A stretch of 64,000 nucleotides of DNA from Robertmurraya korlensis (GTDB lineage: Bacteria; Bacillota; Bacilli; Bacillales; Cytobacillaceae): contig NZ_JAMBNS010000016.1 of the NCBI RefSeq assembly GCF_023715225.1, positions 1 through 64,000 of the forward strand, in the 5' to 3' direction. Positions within the stretch are counted from its first letter, which is position 1. Every line of letters begins with the position of its first letter. The translations under genes were made by a program, and so were the position numbers. Below are positions 7,634 through 18,800 of this stretch, piece after piece. The notes below the pieces were generated by a model. The model had not been told where the DNA came from, made no database searches, and saw only the letters and a list, made by a program, of their open reading frames with translations.

Positions 7634-9831
7634 GCAATTGTCTTTTTAATTAAATTTTCCCACAATTCACGCGAACGATCCCAGCTACCTTCTTCAAGCT
7701 TGCCTCTGTACACATACCTCTCGTATAGAGAAGTAAGTGTCCCCATATCTTTCGAGGAAAAGAAGTAATCCACATAATCGGCATAGTCACGGAGTGTTTG
7801 ATGTTCCTTTCTCTTAATCCCATAACGATCGAGTTGCTTTAATAATGTCAGATAGGCTTTTGAGAAGTCATCATCTTTCTTTTTAAACCTAAAAATGAAA
7901 ACAAGTACATATGGAAGCCATTTTAACCGTAGTTTATAAGCAATATAAGCAACTACTCCCATCACACCCAGGATGATTAGTCCCTTTTTCCAGTGTTCTT
8001 CAAAACCTGCCTCAATCTTAGTCCATACATCCTTCCAAGAAAAAGAGCTGTCAGTAGAAACAGTTTTTTCAGGTGTTTCTGGTTTTTCTACTTCTGGCTG
8101 CTCCCTAGTTTCAGGTGTTTCTACCTCAGTAGAGCTCTGAGTAGCTGAATCAAAATTCAATTGAACATTGCTTGAGAAACCTTGTGTTGGCTCAAAAGGA
8201 ACCCAGCCTACCCCAGGGAAATATACCTCGACCCACGAATGCGCATTATTATTCGTAATCGTATAGCCTCGTTTCCCTGACTCTGTTGGCCCTTGATACT
8301 CCCCTTCTGTATAACCCTTTACCCAGCGAGAAGGAATACCGACTGAGCGTAATAATACAACCATTGAAGTGGAATAATTGTCACAATATCCTCTTAGCGT
8401 TTCAAATAAGAACTGATCCACGTAATCCTCATCCGCACCTGGTACGGCCACATCCAACTGATCATACGTAAATCCGTTCATCCCAAAATATCTTTCTACT
8501 GCTCTTGCTTTATCAAACCAGTTTTCTTGTTCACCTGTAATTTCAAGCGCCAAATCCTTCACTCGTTGTGGCAATGTTTCAGGAAGCTGTGTATATTGAT
8601 AGATAAACTCTTGACTTAACCCAGCTTGCTCTAAGCTTTTTGTTGCCTTCATGGCACTTACACTATATTTCGGAATGTCGTACGTTACAGAATATTCTTC
8701 TAACGACGCGGTTCGATCACCCTCTAATGTGTATACCTTTTCGAGCCCTCCATTGACACGAAAGGAGTAGTTTCCATTGTCGGTACTGACGGATTTCAGC
8801 CCTAACGGGTAGATGATATGCGGATAATTCCGAACAGATGATACATTTGCCGTCACTTCCTTTAGCTCTAATCCTTCTTGATCAAAGGAGCTAATTGGAA
8901 ACCCTTCATTTTGAGCAAATGGAATGGGATCATCCGAGCTAGATACCTCCCAGCCCTTTCCTGAATAAATATCCTTTGTTTCTACTCTCCAGTAATGCCT
9001 TTGGTCCACTTCGGTCTCATAAACAACCGTATCGTCTCCAACAAACGGTCCTCCTAGATTCGTATCATCGGTTCCGTAGCCAACCCTTTGTCTACTCACT
9101 CCTCCACTGTCTTCAGAATAGGAAGTTAGGTACGGAACAGGATCCGGCCAAATCGGTTCCGCTTTTGGTCCACCAAATCCAAGTCCGACACTCGCACCAA
9201 TCATTAAAAGAAGAGGTAGCCCCCACTTCCCTTTTGAGGATAGCCCTTTAACAAGGGCCTCTCTTTCGACTAAACGCTGAAACGTTAACATTCCCATTAC
9301 AGCAAAACCAACAACTACTGTACGAACAATCGCACCGTCTGCTTCGTACGGAGTAAATGTATCTAATACCGTAATATAAACAAGCGTCATAAAAAAGAAG
9401 ATAAATATCTGTCTTCGAATAATCAGCCAATAGTGGATCAAATAAGCCATGAGCCAAAGCAGAATAAAAAATAGAAGGCTTCTAAACGCAAAGGTCAGCG
9501 CACTCCATTCCATTTGGAACGAATAGCTTATGTTCAGAATCAAATCCTTCCAAAACTGCGAAAGCCATGATAATTGAAAAAAAGACCCTTCAAAATAATA
9601 GTGGTGAATAAAATATAGAATATAGACCGTCTTCAACAATGCTCCTATGAAAACCCGAGCCTTCGAAAAAGAAACCACGAGGCATAGGGACAGAAACCCT
9701 AGAAAAATATATATGTTTCCTGTATCGGTTAGTGCGTCAACTGGTCGTAACCACTCCCATAACAACAAAAACCCAAGCAAGTAAAGAAAGAGAGAGGACA
9801 TCGTTTCTTGTTTCTTGTTCACATCTGTCAT
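7630..9831 (-). CDS. yebA: Membrane transglutaminase-like protein (TgpA/YebA)
   Basis: Likely a membrane-anchored transglutaminase or peptidase-like enzyme; its substrate is unknown. The N-terminal ~220 residues hold about six to seven membrane helices (DUF3488 region). A long extracytoplasmic segment follows with the transglutaminase core: nucleophile in GYCDNYST, histidine in NNAHSWVEVYF and the following FEPTQGF strand. There is a Thr/Glu/Pro-rich linker near residues 570-600, then one more helix and a DUF4129-like cytoplasmic tail. The start overlaps the stop of the DUF58 gene (ATGA). The trio MoxR-DUF58-transglutaminase next to guaA matches yeaC-yeaD-yebA of B. subtilis. Confidence 0.88.
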   Translation of the reverse strand: MTDVNKKQETMSSLFLYLLGFLLLWEWLRPVDALTDTGNIYIFLGFLSLCLVVSFSKARVFIGALLKTVYILYFIHHYYFEGSFFQLSWLSQFWKDLILNISYSFQMEWSALTFAFRSLLFFILLWLMAYLIHYWLIIRRQIFIFFFMTLVYITVLDTFTPYEADGAIVRTVVVGFAVMGMLTFQRLVEREALVKGLSSKGKWGLPLLLMIGASVGLGFGGPKAEPIWPDPVPYLTSYSEDSGGVSRQRVGYGTDDTNLGGPFVGDDTVVYETEVDQRHYWRVETKDIYSGKGWEVSSSDDPIPFAQNEGFPISSFDQEGLELKEVTANVSSVRNYPHIIYPLGLKSVSTDNGNYSFRVNGGLEKVYTLEGDRTASLEEYSVTYDIPKYSVSAMKATKSLEQAGLSQEFIYQYTQLPETLPQRVKDLALEITGEQENWFDKARAVERYFGMNGFTYDQLDVAVPGADEDYVDQFLFETLRGYCDNYSTSMVVLLRSVGIPSRWVKGYTEGEYQGPTESGKRGYTITNNNAHSWVEVYFPGVGWVPFEPTQGFSSNVQLNFDSATQSSTEVETPETREQPEVEKPETPEKTVSTDSSFSWKDVWTKIEAGFEEHWKKGLIILGVMGVVAYIAYKLRLKWLPYVLVFIFRFKKKDDDFSKAYLTLLKQLDRYGIKRKEHQTLRDYADYVDYFFSSKDMGTLTSLYERYVYRGKLEEGSWDRSRELWENLIKKTIA

Positions 9832-11036
9832 TACCTGCTCACCTCCGAAAACACATCCGAAAAATGCCCTGCATGAACAAGTATCACTCGAACGCCTCTA
9901 GCATTTGCTGAACCTTTTAAAGAAATTTCTAATGAATTCAAGGACTCTCCTTGATTTTTCACCAAATAAATGGTCACTGCCCCTTTTTTAACAGAGAAAA
10001 AACTTGCTTTTTCAATTAGTGGTTTGGTTAATTGAGAAGTCACCAGCATAGTGGAAACGGTTTGATTTCCAAGAAAGCTTTCTCCCCCTAGAACTCGATC
10101 TAAGGATACTTGACTCTCTGCTTTAATTTTAGCTAGATGATATAAAAGGCTTTGCTGATGATCTTCTCCACTTCGAACAGGGAAAAATTGTCGATCCTTA
10201 CTCAAGGTTAAAAGCCCCGCCTGTGCCCCTTTTCGAAGAATCCCCTTTACTAAAGACGCGGTAAAGGAAACCACTGTCTCAAATTCTGCAGAAGGTGCAC
10301 AGTCCATAATCAGACAAATATCATGCGATTGACGTTGTTCGAACTCCTTCGTCATAAGATCATTTCGCTTCGCACTTGCTTTCCAATTGATCCAGGAGAA
10401 CTTATCACCCGGTTGATATTCTCGGAGACCAATTGCCATGGTTGTATCTCTCTGAACTCGTTCTTTGGATGCAGTCATCCCCTGGTCAAACTGATTTTCG
10501 TGCGGACGATAGACCAGCTCCTCTATTTGAGGATAAACAATAAATCGATCCGTTAGTTGAAACTCTACTTGTCTCTCAATTAAACCTAAAGGATCGCCAA
10601 GCTTAAGAGAAACAGTCTGAAAAATATGTTCCCCTCGAGGTAACTGTGGAATTTCGTATTCAAATGCAAATTTTTTTTTAAAACCTGGGAATAAAAGCAT
10701 TTTTGCATTTGGATTGCCGTGGAGCTGTTCACTTAACAGATCCTCTGCGACAAGATAAAACAGCGGAAAGGCATTGGTCCTCGTCAAATGAATTTTCACC
10801 TTTAGGGTTTCGCCTGCACTGTATTCAAATTTCGAAAGCTCTCTACTAATCTGAAACTTTTTAGTCGAGTAAGAAGCCAAGAATAGAGCGTACAAAGCAA
10901 AAGGAACAAAACTGTAAAATAAAAACCAGCTGACAAACCCACCTTGGAACATCGCATACGAAAACGTAACAGCGATCAGAAACAGCAGTATGATGAGTTT
11001 CCAAATATGTTTTATTGATAGAAAAATGTTTCTCAT
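9831..11036 (-). CDS. yeaD: DUF58 domain protein (YeaD-like)
   Basis: Protein of unknown biochemical role that works with a MoxR ATPase. Two membrane helices lie within residues 12-55 (FLIAVTFSYAMFQ, FVPFALYALFLAS). The DUF58 motif follows: GLREYQPGDKFSWINWKASA, then LMTKEFEQ, the core of a VWA-like fold. At 401 aa it is normal for the family. Its start codon overlaps the stop of the MoxR gene by one base (TAATG), and its stop overlaps the transglutaminase start, so the three are probably translationally coupled. Confidence 0.88.
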   Translation of the reverse strand: MRNIFLSIKHIWKLIILLFLIAVTFSYAMFQGGFVSWFLFYSFVPFALYALFLASYSTKKFQISRELSKFEYSAGETLKVKIHLTRTNAFPLFYLVAEDLLSEQLHGNPNAKMLLFPGFKKKFAFEYEIPQLPRGEHIFQTVSLKLGDPLGLIERQVEFQLTDRFIVYPQIEELVYRPHENQFDQGMTASKERVQRDTTMAIGLREYQPGDKFSWINWKASAKRNDLMTKEFEQRQSHDICLIMDCAPSAEFETVVSFTASLVKGILRKGAQAGLLTLSKDRQFFPVRSGEDHQQSLLYHLAKIKAESQVSLDRVLGGESFLGNQTVSTMLVTSQLTKPLIEKASFFSVKKGAVTIYLVKNQGESLNSLEISLKGSANARGVRVILVHAGHFSDVFSEVSR

Positions 11037-11986
11037 TACTTCGCAAGCCTTTTAACAGGAACAGGTACTCTTTCCACCACTCGTGACATAACATCCTCTG
11101 CCGTAATTCCTTCAAACTTTGCTTCAGACTTAAGGATGATTCGATGCGAGAGTACATATGGAGCCAAATACTGGACATCATCAGGTAACACATAATCGCG
11201 ATTATGCATAAATGCATATGCCTGTGCTGCCTTCATTAAGCCGATTGACCCACGCGGACTTGCCCCGAGGTACACACTGCTATGCGTTCTTGTGCGATGA
11301 GAAATATCCACGATATAGCGCTTGATCGTATCATCCACCACTACATTTTGGATATCTTCCTGAAGCTGCCTTAATTCCTCAAGGTCGATGACAGGCTGTA
11401 ATTCCGAAATCGGAGATCTCTTTTCCGCTCGATCAAGAACTTCCATTTCCTCTTCTAAATCGGGGTATCCCATTCTCATTTTTAAAAGAAATCGGTCAAG
11501 CTGAGCCTCAGGCAGTGGATACGTACCTTCATACTCGATTGGATTTTGAGTAGCCATAACAAAGAACGGACGATCAAGCTTATGTGTCACGCCATCAATG
11601 GTGACACTGCTTTCTTCCATCCCCTCTAGTAGAGCCGATTGAGTCTTTGGACTCGTTCGGTTAATCTCGTCGGCGAGAATAATATTCCCCATAATGGGAC
11701 CTGGTCGAAATTGAAATTCCAATTCTTTCGGATTATATATAGATACACCTGTCACATCGGACGGAAGAAGATCAGGGGTAAACTGAATCCGACGAAATTC
11801 TGCACTTACTGACTTCGCCAACGCACGGACCATCATCGTTTTCCCAACTCCTGGCACATCCTCTAGTAACACATGTCCTTCAGCTAGTAATGCAACTAAG
11901 CTTAACTCTGCCACATTTCTTTTCCCAATCATTACTTTTTCTATATTTTGAAGAATTCGGTTAATCACTGGATTCATCTGACTCAC
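11036..11986 (-). CDS. yeaC: MoxR-family AAA+ ATPase (YeaC-like)
   Basis: Chaperone-like ATPase expected to act on the DUF58 partner. Walker A GVGKTMM near residue 45, Walker B LADEIN, sensor 1 motif ATQNPIEYEGTYPLPEAQLD and arginine-finger region ASPRGSIGL are all present. 316 aa is the usual MoxR length. The start is a GTG at 11986 with AGGAGG 11 bases upstream; an in-frame ATG three codons later is an alternative. First gene of the run towards the transglutaminase. Confidence 0.92.
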   Translation of the reverse strand: MSQMNPVINRILQNIEKVMIGKRNVAELSLVALLAEGHVLLEDVPGVGKTMMVRALAKSVSAEFRRIQFTPDLLPSDVTGVSIYNPKELEFQFRPGPIMGNIILADEINRTSPKTQSALLEGMEESSVTIDGVTHKLDRPFFVMATQNPIEYEGTYPLPEAQLDRFLLKMRMGYPDLEEEMEVLDRAEKRSPISELQPVIDLEELRQLQEDIQNVVVDDTIKRYIVDISHRTRTHSSVYLGASPRGSIGLMKAAQAYAFMHNRDYVLPDDVQYLAPYVLSHRIILKSEAKFEGITAEDVMSRVVERVPVPVKRLAK

Positions 11987-12029
11987 TTCTATAACAACCT
12001 CCTGAAGTAGCTAAAAATTTCATACCTTT

Positions 12030-12056
12030 AACATATATTCGAGATATATTTGTCAA
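12030..12056 (-). promoter_or_regulatory. Possible promoter of the yeaC-yeaD-yebA unit
   Basis: Minus strand TTGACA (12056-12051) and TATGTT (12035-12030). The spacer is only 15 bases, which weakens the case. It is the best candidate in the divergent gap 11987-12320. Confidence 0.4.
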
Positions 12057-12186
12057 TTTCCTGTAAAAAACGAATATTATTGATAGATTTGTCCCTCTTT
12101 CAGTAGACATTTATACTATGACAGAAGTTTCAACTAAAAAACAATTAGTAGACTATTAGAATACGATGAGAAAACAATTAGAATTT

Positions 12187-12214
12187 TTGACAAAAAAATA
12201 TAACAATTTATAAA
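12187..12214 (+). promoter_or_regulatory. Promoter of the GH65 phosphorylase operon
   Basis: TTGACA at 12187-12192, 16-base spacer, TATAAA at 12209-12214, about 105 bases upstream of the phosphorylase start and upstream of the operator-like palindrome. Confidence 0.6.
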
Positions 12215-12280
12215 GCATTTTTTTATGAAATCCTTTACAATATAGATGTGTAGATCTTTTGCTTATTTTTTTACCGCTTG

Positions 12281-12298
12281 GTGCAAACGTTTGCGCAT
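12281..12298 (+). promoter_or_regulatory. LacI-family operator palindrome
   Basis: TGCAAACGTTTGCG contains the perfect palindrome GCAAACGTTTGC with a central CG, the typical form of LacI/GalR-family operators such as maltose repressors. It lies between the promoter and the ribosome binding site, so a bound repressor would block elongation. No lacI-type gene is in this window. Confidence 0.6.
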
Positions 12299-12320
12299 TA
12301 AAATATTTTGAGGTGATGAC

Positions 12321-14615
12321 ATGAAAAGATTATTTAGCATTGATCCATGGAAGATCGTTGAAACAACAGTTAACAAAGAAGACTTTCGCCTAGCAGAAAG
12401 TATGATGAGCCTTGGAAATGGTCATATGGGAATGCGTGGTAACTTTGAGGAAACGTATACAGGAGACTTTCACCGTGGCTCATATATCGCTGGAGTTTGG
12501 TTTCCAGATAAAACAAGAGTGGGCTGGTGGAAAAATGGGTATCCCCACTATTTCGGAAAGGTCATCAACTCTATTAACTACATTGGCATCCGAGTTGCGA
12601 TTGACGGAGAAGAAATTGATTGTTACCAAAATCAAGTAACGAACTATTATCGAGAGCTTGACATGCAGCACGGCGTGTTAACTCGCCGCTTTACCATTAA
12701 TCAAAATGGAAAGGAAACCGATGTAGAGGTCGTTCGTTTCCTATCGATTAGCCATCCAGAACTTGCTGTTATCAAGTATCAGGTGACTCCGAAAAATTAT
12801 TCCGGAAACGTCACTTTCACTCCTTACTTAGATGGAGATGTGAGAAATGAAGACTCCAACTATGAGGAAGATTTCTGGTTGGAAGTTCAGCGAGGCGTTA
12901 GTAACAGTAATGGTCATTTAGTCATGAAAACGAAGGATAATCCGTTTGGCACTCCTACCTTCCATGTGGCGGCTAGTATGCGTCTTGTAGTAAATGGAGA
13001 CATTTTGTCTCACTCTACTTCTGAGCGTGAAGAATATGTAGAAAATACGATTTCTGTTCAAGCTACTCAGAATACACCTGTTTCATTGATTAAATTTGTC
13101 GCTGTTACAACAGATAGAGATTATGAAGTGGCACGGTTGGTAACGAAGGCAGAGGAAGTACTTACTCACTCGCATGGATTGGGCTATGATTCCCTTCTTC
13201 AAGAACATAAAGAAGCTTGGCTTAAGCGTTGGAGCATTGCCGATGTTGAAATCAATGGAGATGATGAGGCTCAGCAAGGCATTCGATTCAATTTGTTCCA
13301 ATTATTCAGTACCTATTACGGTGAAGACGCACGTTTGAATATCGGACCAAAAGGATTTACAGGAGAAAAATATGGTGGTGCCACGTATTGGGATACAGAA
13401 GCATACGCTCTACCTCTCTACTTATCTACAGCAAACCCAGAGGTAGCTCGCAATCTATTAGTTTATCGTCATAATCAACTGGGTGGTGCATATCATAACG
13501 CACAGCAGCAAGGCCTAAAAGGTGCGCTCTATCCGATGGTTACTTTCAACGGAATTGAGAGTCATAACGAATGGGAAATCACGTTTGAGGAAATTCACCG
13601 AAATGGAGCGATAGCCTACGCCATCTATAATTATGTGAATTACACGGGCGATCAAGCCTATTGGAACGAGTATGGCATAGATGTACTTACAGGTATTTCT
13701 AGATTCTGGGCAGACCGTGTTCACTACAATAAAAAGAAAAATGTCTACATGATGCATGGCGTAACCGGTCCAAATGAATACGAAAATAATGTGAACAATA
13801 ACTGGTACACCAATACGATCGCTCGTTGGACGCTTCGATATACGCTAGAAGTCATTGATGCACTTAAAGCGAATGGTCATGAAACACGTGTATCCGATCT
13901 TCAAATTACAGAAGATGAAATGGCCAAATGGCAGGATATCATCGATAACATGTACCTTCCATACGATAAAGAACTTGATGTGTTTATTCAACATGACACC
14001 TTCCTTGATAAAGACTTAAAAACAGTAGACGAGTTGGCACCGGAGGATCGTCCATTAAACCAAAAATGGTCATGGGATAAAATCTTGAGAAGCTGCTTCA
14101 TCAAACAAGCAGATGTTCTTCAAGGCTTGTATTTCTTAAATCACGAGTACTCTTACGAAGAAAAGGAAAGAAACTTTAACTTCTATGAGCCAATGACTGT
14201 TCATGAATCATCTCTTTCTCCATCTGTCCATGCCATTCTTGGCGCAGAGCTTGGAAAAGAGGATAAGGCTTACGAGATGTACCATCGTACCGCGCGTCTC
14301 GATTTAGATAATTACAACAATGACACAGAAGACGGCCTTCATATTACTAGTATGACAGGTGCTTGGCTTGCAATCGTTCAAGGCTTTGCAGGAATGAGAA
14401 CCGCCCATGAAACTCTTTCGTTCGCACCATTTGTTCCAAAATCATGGTCTTCCTATTCCTTTAAAATCGTGTACCGTAGCCATTTCTTAACTATCCATGT
14501 TTCAAAAGATGGTGTGACACTTTCACAAGAAGGACCAGAATTGTCAATGAAGCTTTATGGCGAGGAACTGGTGTTACCAGAGAACGGAACGATGACCGTT
14601 GCTCTGAAAAAATAA
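12321..14615 (+). CDS. GH65 disaccharide phosphorylase, probably maltose phosphorylase
   Basis: Cytoplasmic enzyme that splits an alpha-glucosyl disaccharide with phosphate into beta-glucose-1-phosphate and glucose. At 764 aa it has the GH65 layout: an N-terminal beta-sandwich starting [20 protein letters not shown], an (alpha/alpha)6 barrel and a short C-terminal sheet. The general acid glutamate is E486 in TGPNEYENN, equivalent to E487 of Lactobacillus brevis maltose phosphorylase. The following gene, beta-phosphoglucomutase, uses the product. GAGGTG lies 5 bases before the ATG. Kojibiose, nigerose or trehalose phosphorylase cannot be excluded from sequence alone, so no symbol is given. Confidence 0.85.
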   Translation: MKRLFSIDPWKIVETTVNKEDFRLAESMMSLGNGHMGMRGNFEETYTGDFHRGSYIAGVWFPDKTRVGWWKNGYPHYFGKVINSINYIGIRVAIDGEEIDCYQNQVTNYYRELDMQHGVLTRRFTINQNGKETDVEVVRFLSISHPELAVIKYQVTPKNYSGNVTFTPYLDGDVRNEDSNYEEDFWLEVQRGVSNSNGHLVMKTKDNPFGTPTFHVAASMRLVVNGDILSHSTSEREEYVENTISVQATQNTPVSLIKFVAVTTDRDYEVARLVTKAEEVLTHSHGLGYDSLLQEHKEAWLKRWSIADVEINGDDEAQQGIRFNLFQLFSTYYGEDARLNIGPKGFTGEKYGGATYWDTEAYALPLYLSTANPEVARNLLVYRHNQLGGAYHNAQQQGLKGALYPMVTFNGIESHNEWEITFEEIHRNGAIAYAIYNYVNYTGDQAYWNEYGIDVLTGISRFWADRVHYNKKKNVYMMHGVTGPNEYENNVNNNWYTNTIARWTLRYTLEVIDALKANGHETRVSDLQITEDEMAKWQDIIDNMYLPYDKELDVFIQHDTFLDKDLKTVDELAPEDRPLNQKWSWDKILRSCFIKQADVLQGLYFLNHEYSYEEKERNFNFYEPMTVHESSLSPSVHAILGAELGKEDKAYEMYHRTARLDLDNYNNDTEDGLHITSMTGAWLAIVQGFAGMRTAHETLSFAPFVPKSWSSYSFKIVYRSHFLTIHVSKDGVTLSQEGPELSMKLYGEELVLPENGTMTVALKK

Positions 14616-14665
14616 AGACAGGAGGGGCATGGGTTTTCTGCCCCTTTTCTATAGGGAGAGATCTT

Positions 14666-15343
14666 ATGAAATTAGAGGCATTTATTTTTGACCTTGACGG
14701 GGTCATCACTGACACTGCTGAGTATCACTTTTTAGCTTGGCAAGCCCTTGCTGGTGATATAGGGATTACCTTTACTCGTGAAGATAACGAGCTATTAAAA
14801 GGCATCTCACGTATGGAATCACTGGAGAAAATCCTTCAACTTGGCGGACGATCAGGTGATTTTTCAGCGGCTGAGAAAGAAGCTCTAGCTTCAAAGAAAA
14901 ACGACCATTATTTATCGCTCATTACTAAGATTACCCCTACTGATATTCTGCCTGGAATCAAGGAATTACTAGTTGCGATTAAAGCAAATGGGCTAAAACT
15001 GGGGCTTGCTTCAGCAAGTAAAAACGCCTTTACCGTTATGGAATCACTTGGCCTGAAAAATGATTTTGACGTCATCGTTGACGCCAAAACGGTTACAAAC
15101 GGAAAACCGCACCCCGAAGTCTTTTTAACAGCAGCAAAATTACTGGGTGTTGAGCCCGAATCTTGCATTGGCGTCGAGGATGCCGTTGCAGGTGTGGAGG
15201 CCATTAAGGCAGCGAATATGTTTGCTGTTGCGATCGGACCTAAGGAGTCGTTCCCTTTAGCAGATGTCGTCTATAGTGAGACAGGAGAGCTCTCTTTTGA
15301 GAAGATTAAGGGGCTGTTTGAAAAAGAAAACGGTCTTTTTTAG
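14666..15343 (+). CDS. pgcM: Beta-phosphoglucomutase
   Basis: HAD-superfamily mutase converting beta-glucose-1-phosphate to glucose-6-phosphate. The nucleophile motif FDLDGVITDTAEYHFLAW is at residues 7-25; LGLASASKN (motif II) and CIGVEDAVAGVEAIKAA (motif IV) follow. 225 aa is the usual size. It lies 50 bases after the GH65 phosphorylase with ribosome binding site GGGAGAG and completes a two-gene route from disaccharide to glycolysis. A terminator follows at 15459. Confidence 0.92.
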   Translation: MKLEAFIFDLDGVITDTAEYHFLAWQALAGDIGITFTREDNELLKGISRMESLEKILQLGGRSGDFSAAEKEALASKKNDHYLSLITKITPTDILPGIKELLVAIKANGLKLGLASASKNAFTVMESLGLKNDFDVIVDAKTVTNGKPHPEVFLTAAKLLGVEPESCIGVEDAVAGVEAIKAANMFAVAIGPKESFPLADVVYSETGELSFEKIKGLFEKENGLF

Positions 15344-15458
15344 TAGGAAATTGTGGCTTTTTATTAAGTAGTTCGGTTTTGAAGAACAAAATTAGAACTA
15401 ACCTTGGTATTCAGACAGTCATTCACCCTTAAATTAACAGGCAATTTGATAAGCAAAA

Positions 15459-15494
15459 ATGCTTGGAACATTGTGTCTCCAAGCGTTTTTTTAC
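15459..15494 (+). terminator. Terminator after pgcM
   Basis: GCTTGGA and TCCAAGC pair around a 10-base loop, followed by G and seven T. It lies about 115 bases after the pgcM stop. Confidence 0.85.
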
Positions 15495-15524
15495 ATTATT
15501 TACCAGTTAGTTTCACTATGATTT

Positions 15525-15716
15525 GAAATAAACGGAGAAATTCCGTTTATTTCGGGAATTACCAACATTTCTCGCAAAATATGCGGAGTTTTTCCGCTTA
15601 TTTGAACCCAATCTTTAGATTTAAGTATATATAGAGAAGTTAATCGGAATATATCCGCTTATTTCTGCTTCTTGAGCCCCTACTGTACACATTAACCGGA
15701 ATTTCTCCGTCTATGA
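15525..15716. repeat. Four-palindrome intergenic repeat element, copy 2
   Basis: Four hairpin units at about 15525-15552, 15579-15604, 15640-15665 and 15691-15715. The first is a perfect AAATAAACGGA-GAAAT-TCCGTTTATTT. Unit spacing (52, 61, 51) equals that of the other copies although the spacers have diverged. It lies between the convergent pgcM and the secreted nuclease gene, past the pgcM terminator. Confidence 0.7.
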
Positions 15717-15788
15717 ATTCCTATACCTCAGTAAAAAAACTGAAAGTGCTAGGTAGGTGTACGTATTTGCGATCCTCTTCCCATACCA

Positions 15789-15818
15789 AAGGCAGGTTGC
15801 CCAAAAGCAACCTGCCTT
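15789..15818 (-). terminator. Terminator after the secreted nucleotidase gene
   Basis: AAGGCAGGTTGC and GCAACCTGCCTT form a perfect 12-base stem with a 6-base loop, 11 bases after the stop codon. The T tract is short on the minus strand, so it may act in both directions. Confidence 0.7.
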
Positions 15819-15829
15819 CTTTATTACTT

Positions 15830-18800
15830 CTAGTTTTTCTTTAATACGTCAACCGTAGTGGCTTTGCTTGTATTGCCTGCAGCATCTGTTGCCGTTACGG
15901 TTAGTACGTTCTTTTGTTTTTGCTTTGGAACGGTTATCGAGAATTTCCCGTTGTTATCAGCGACAACCGTACCAAGTACCGTTTCACCCATCATCACCTT
16001 AACCGTCGCTCCTGCTTCAGTCGTTCCAGTAACAACTGTGTCATTTTGAATGACTGAATTTACTTTTGGCGCATCCGGAGCTGTTACATCTAGAACCGTT
16101 ACAACCGTGGTCAAACTCTTATTACCAGCAGCATCTATTGCCGTCACAGAGACCTGTGTCCCGGCTGTAAGCTTAGAAATAGCAATGCTAAAGCTGCCAT
16201 TTTCTGATGATGCTGTTCCCGATCCAATCACGGTTCCATTAGCAGTTACTTCTACCTTCGCACCCGCTTCGGTCGTTCCAGTTACGTCTGTCGATTGATC
16301 TGTAACCTCGTTCACAACAGGAGCATCTGGTGCCACACTATCAGACACTTCTTGAACGATTCTACCTTCAACTACCGGTGAAACAGGGTTATGTTTTTCA
16401 AGGTAAGAAGTGAACACTTCAAAATCAACAAAGTACAGCTCTGTTATACGACCTTGGTCCTTTGCTGTTTTAAACATCGTGTATCCATCTCCACCGTCAG
16501 CTGTGAAGGCGTTTGTCGCAACACGGTACGTTTTATCCAACTGAAGCTCTTCATAACCATTAGCCGTCATCGCTTCCACATACCATACTCGCTCACCCAC
16601 TGGCTTAGCAGCATCATACTTAAATTTCACACCCGCAACCTGCATGAAACTACCAGCACCTGGCGCACTCACACTGTGCTCTAACGCAGCAAGAATTTCT
16701 TCTCCCGTCAGATCAAGAGTAACAAGGTTGTTTCCAAACGGTAATACCGTTAATACTTCCCCAAGGGTGATATCTCCTTGATCAATGGAGGCGCGAATTC
16801 CACCACCATTTTGCATCGCGATATACGTTGGAATGTATTCATTCGCTTTAGCTACCATCCCGTCTGTAATTAAGTTTCCTAGATTGGTTTCCTTGCTGCG
16901 CACATCATTACGTACGCCATTTAATGCAACAGTTGTACTACCTACTACCTGCTTTTGAAGCTCAGTTAAAGGTACTTTGTACTCTTCAACCTTTGCCTTC
17001 GCAGCAGCATCCTCTGCAAACTTACTTAAATCCTTCAATTCACCAGCGTAATCGGAAATTACACCAGTTTCGTCAAAAGTTACATCCAGCACACCAAGGT
17101 ACTTTAAGTATTCATTAGCTTGAACGATTAACGTTGGCTCTTCTTTTTCAACAAGAACAGGTTCAGTTAGCATAGTATGAGAATGTCCACCGACGATTAC
17201 GTCAATTCCATCCACTTGACCAGCTAACTCTACATCTGGCTGATAGCCTAAATGCGAAAGCGCAATAATCTTATCTACACCTTGAGCTTCAAGCATTTCT
17301 ACAGTTTCATTTGCTTTGGCAATGGCATCTTCAAAAACGACATCGTCACCAGGATTCGCTAGGAATGCAGTATCTTCCGTGGTTAATCCAAAGATTCCCA
17401 CTTCTTCCCCATCCACTTGTTTAATAATCGCTGGGAAAATCTCACCTTGTTCATTCGTTCCACCAATGGAATCATTGAACAATGGTCCGAGATCAGGATC
17501 ATTTGTCATGTTCACGTTAGAAGACACGATTGGGAACTTTGCCTGCTTGATAAAGTTCGCTAAAGTTGCTGAATCTTTATCAAATTCATGATTTCCAAGA
17601 GTCATAGCATCAAAGCCTAATTGATTCATAAAATACAAGTCAGCTAGCCCTAAATATTGTCTGAAATACAAGGTTCCTGAGAATACATCCCCTGCATTCA
17701 GTAATAAACTATTTTCCTTCTGAGCACGAAGCTCATTCACTGCCGTAATGAGTCGTGGGAACTGTTCCACATACGCATGTGTATCATTCGTGTGAAGAAG
17801 TGACAGTGTGAACGGCCCTTCTTCCACCGCTAAATCTAACTGAGCCACTAATGCGTCATGGTCACTAGCACGTCCATGCTCTTCCATATATGGAGAGTTA
17901 AAGTTGACGATATCAAGCTCTGCCGCTGTAGCTAAATTATTTGTTACTAAAATATGATCAAGCACCTGGGCATTTCCTTGATAGTTGTAAGTGTATCTTT
18001 CTGATGCAGGTAACGTTTCTACTAAGTTCGTTAAAACATCGCCTTTTAAAGCGGCAAGTGGTGCTGAGAATTCAAAATCGTTCAAGTCTCCTAAAACGAC
18101 CACATTAGCATCCTCGTTCTTTTCTTTGATGTCAGAGACAAAATTATTAACGATTTTTGCAATTTTTACACGTTGTGCTTCACTTTCAAGGTATGGAGGT
18201 TGATTTTTACCGAATAAAGGTTGATCTCCACCTTTAGAATTGAAGTGATTGTTAATGACAATAACTTCTTCGCCTTGGAACGTAAACTCAGCAGCTAGTG
18301 GCTTACGGCTACTATTGAATGCCGAGTTTGTTGGGTCAATACGGCCCGGGTTCAATGTTAGAGAACCATTTTCATACGCAACAGCTGTTGTCGCATTTCC
18401 CTTTGGTGCTTCGTTTAAAGTCACACGGGCAGGGTTATAGAGATAGCCTACACGAATGTTTCCACCAGGAACTCCACCGTCCTTCCCGTTTTCAGGAGCG
18501 ATTTCTGTCCATGCGTACGTTGGACCTCCAAAGCTGGCAATTGCATCACTTAATGCTTTGTAGTTCGCATCAGCTTTCACTACTCCGTTATTCGTTTCAC
18601 CACTTTCATCAAGCACCTCAACTAAGCCGATGATATCTGGTGAACCTAGGTTGTCTACCATTGACCTTGCTAGCTTGTCACGCTTCGTTGTGTCTGTTGC
18701 CACGAAGTTCTCGATGTTATAAGCTGCTACTGTTAATTTGTCTTCCTCTTTTTGAATCGTTGTTACTTCATTTGATCTTTCACGCTCTACTAAGTCTGGT

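Noticed and set aside
7535-7768. 77-codon plus-strand frame across the guaA leader
   Set aside because: It covers the reverse of the riboswitch and the end of yebA; there is no ribosome binding site and no family resemblance.
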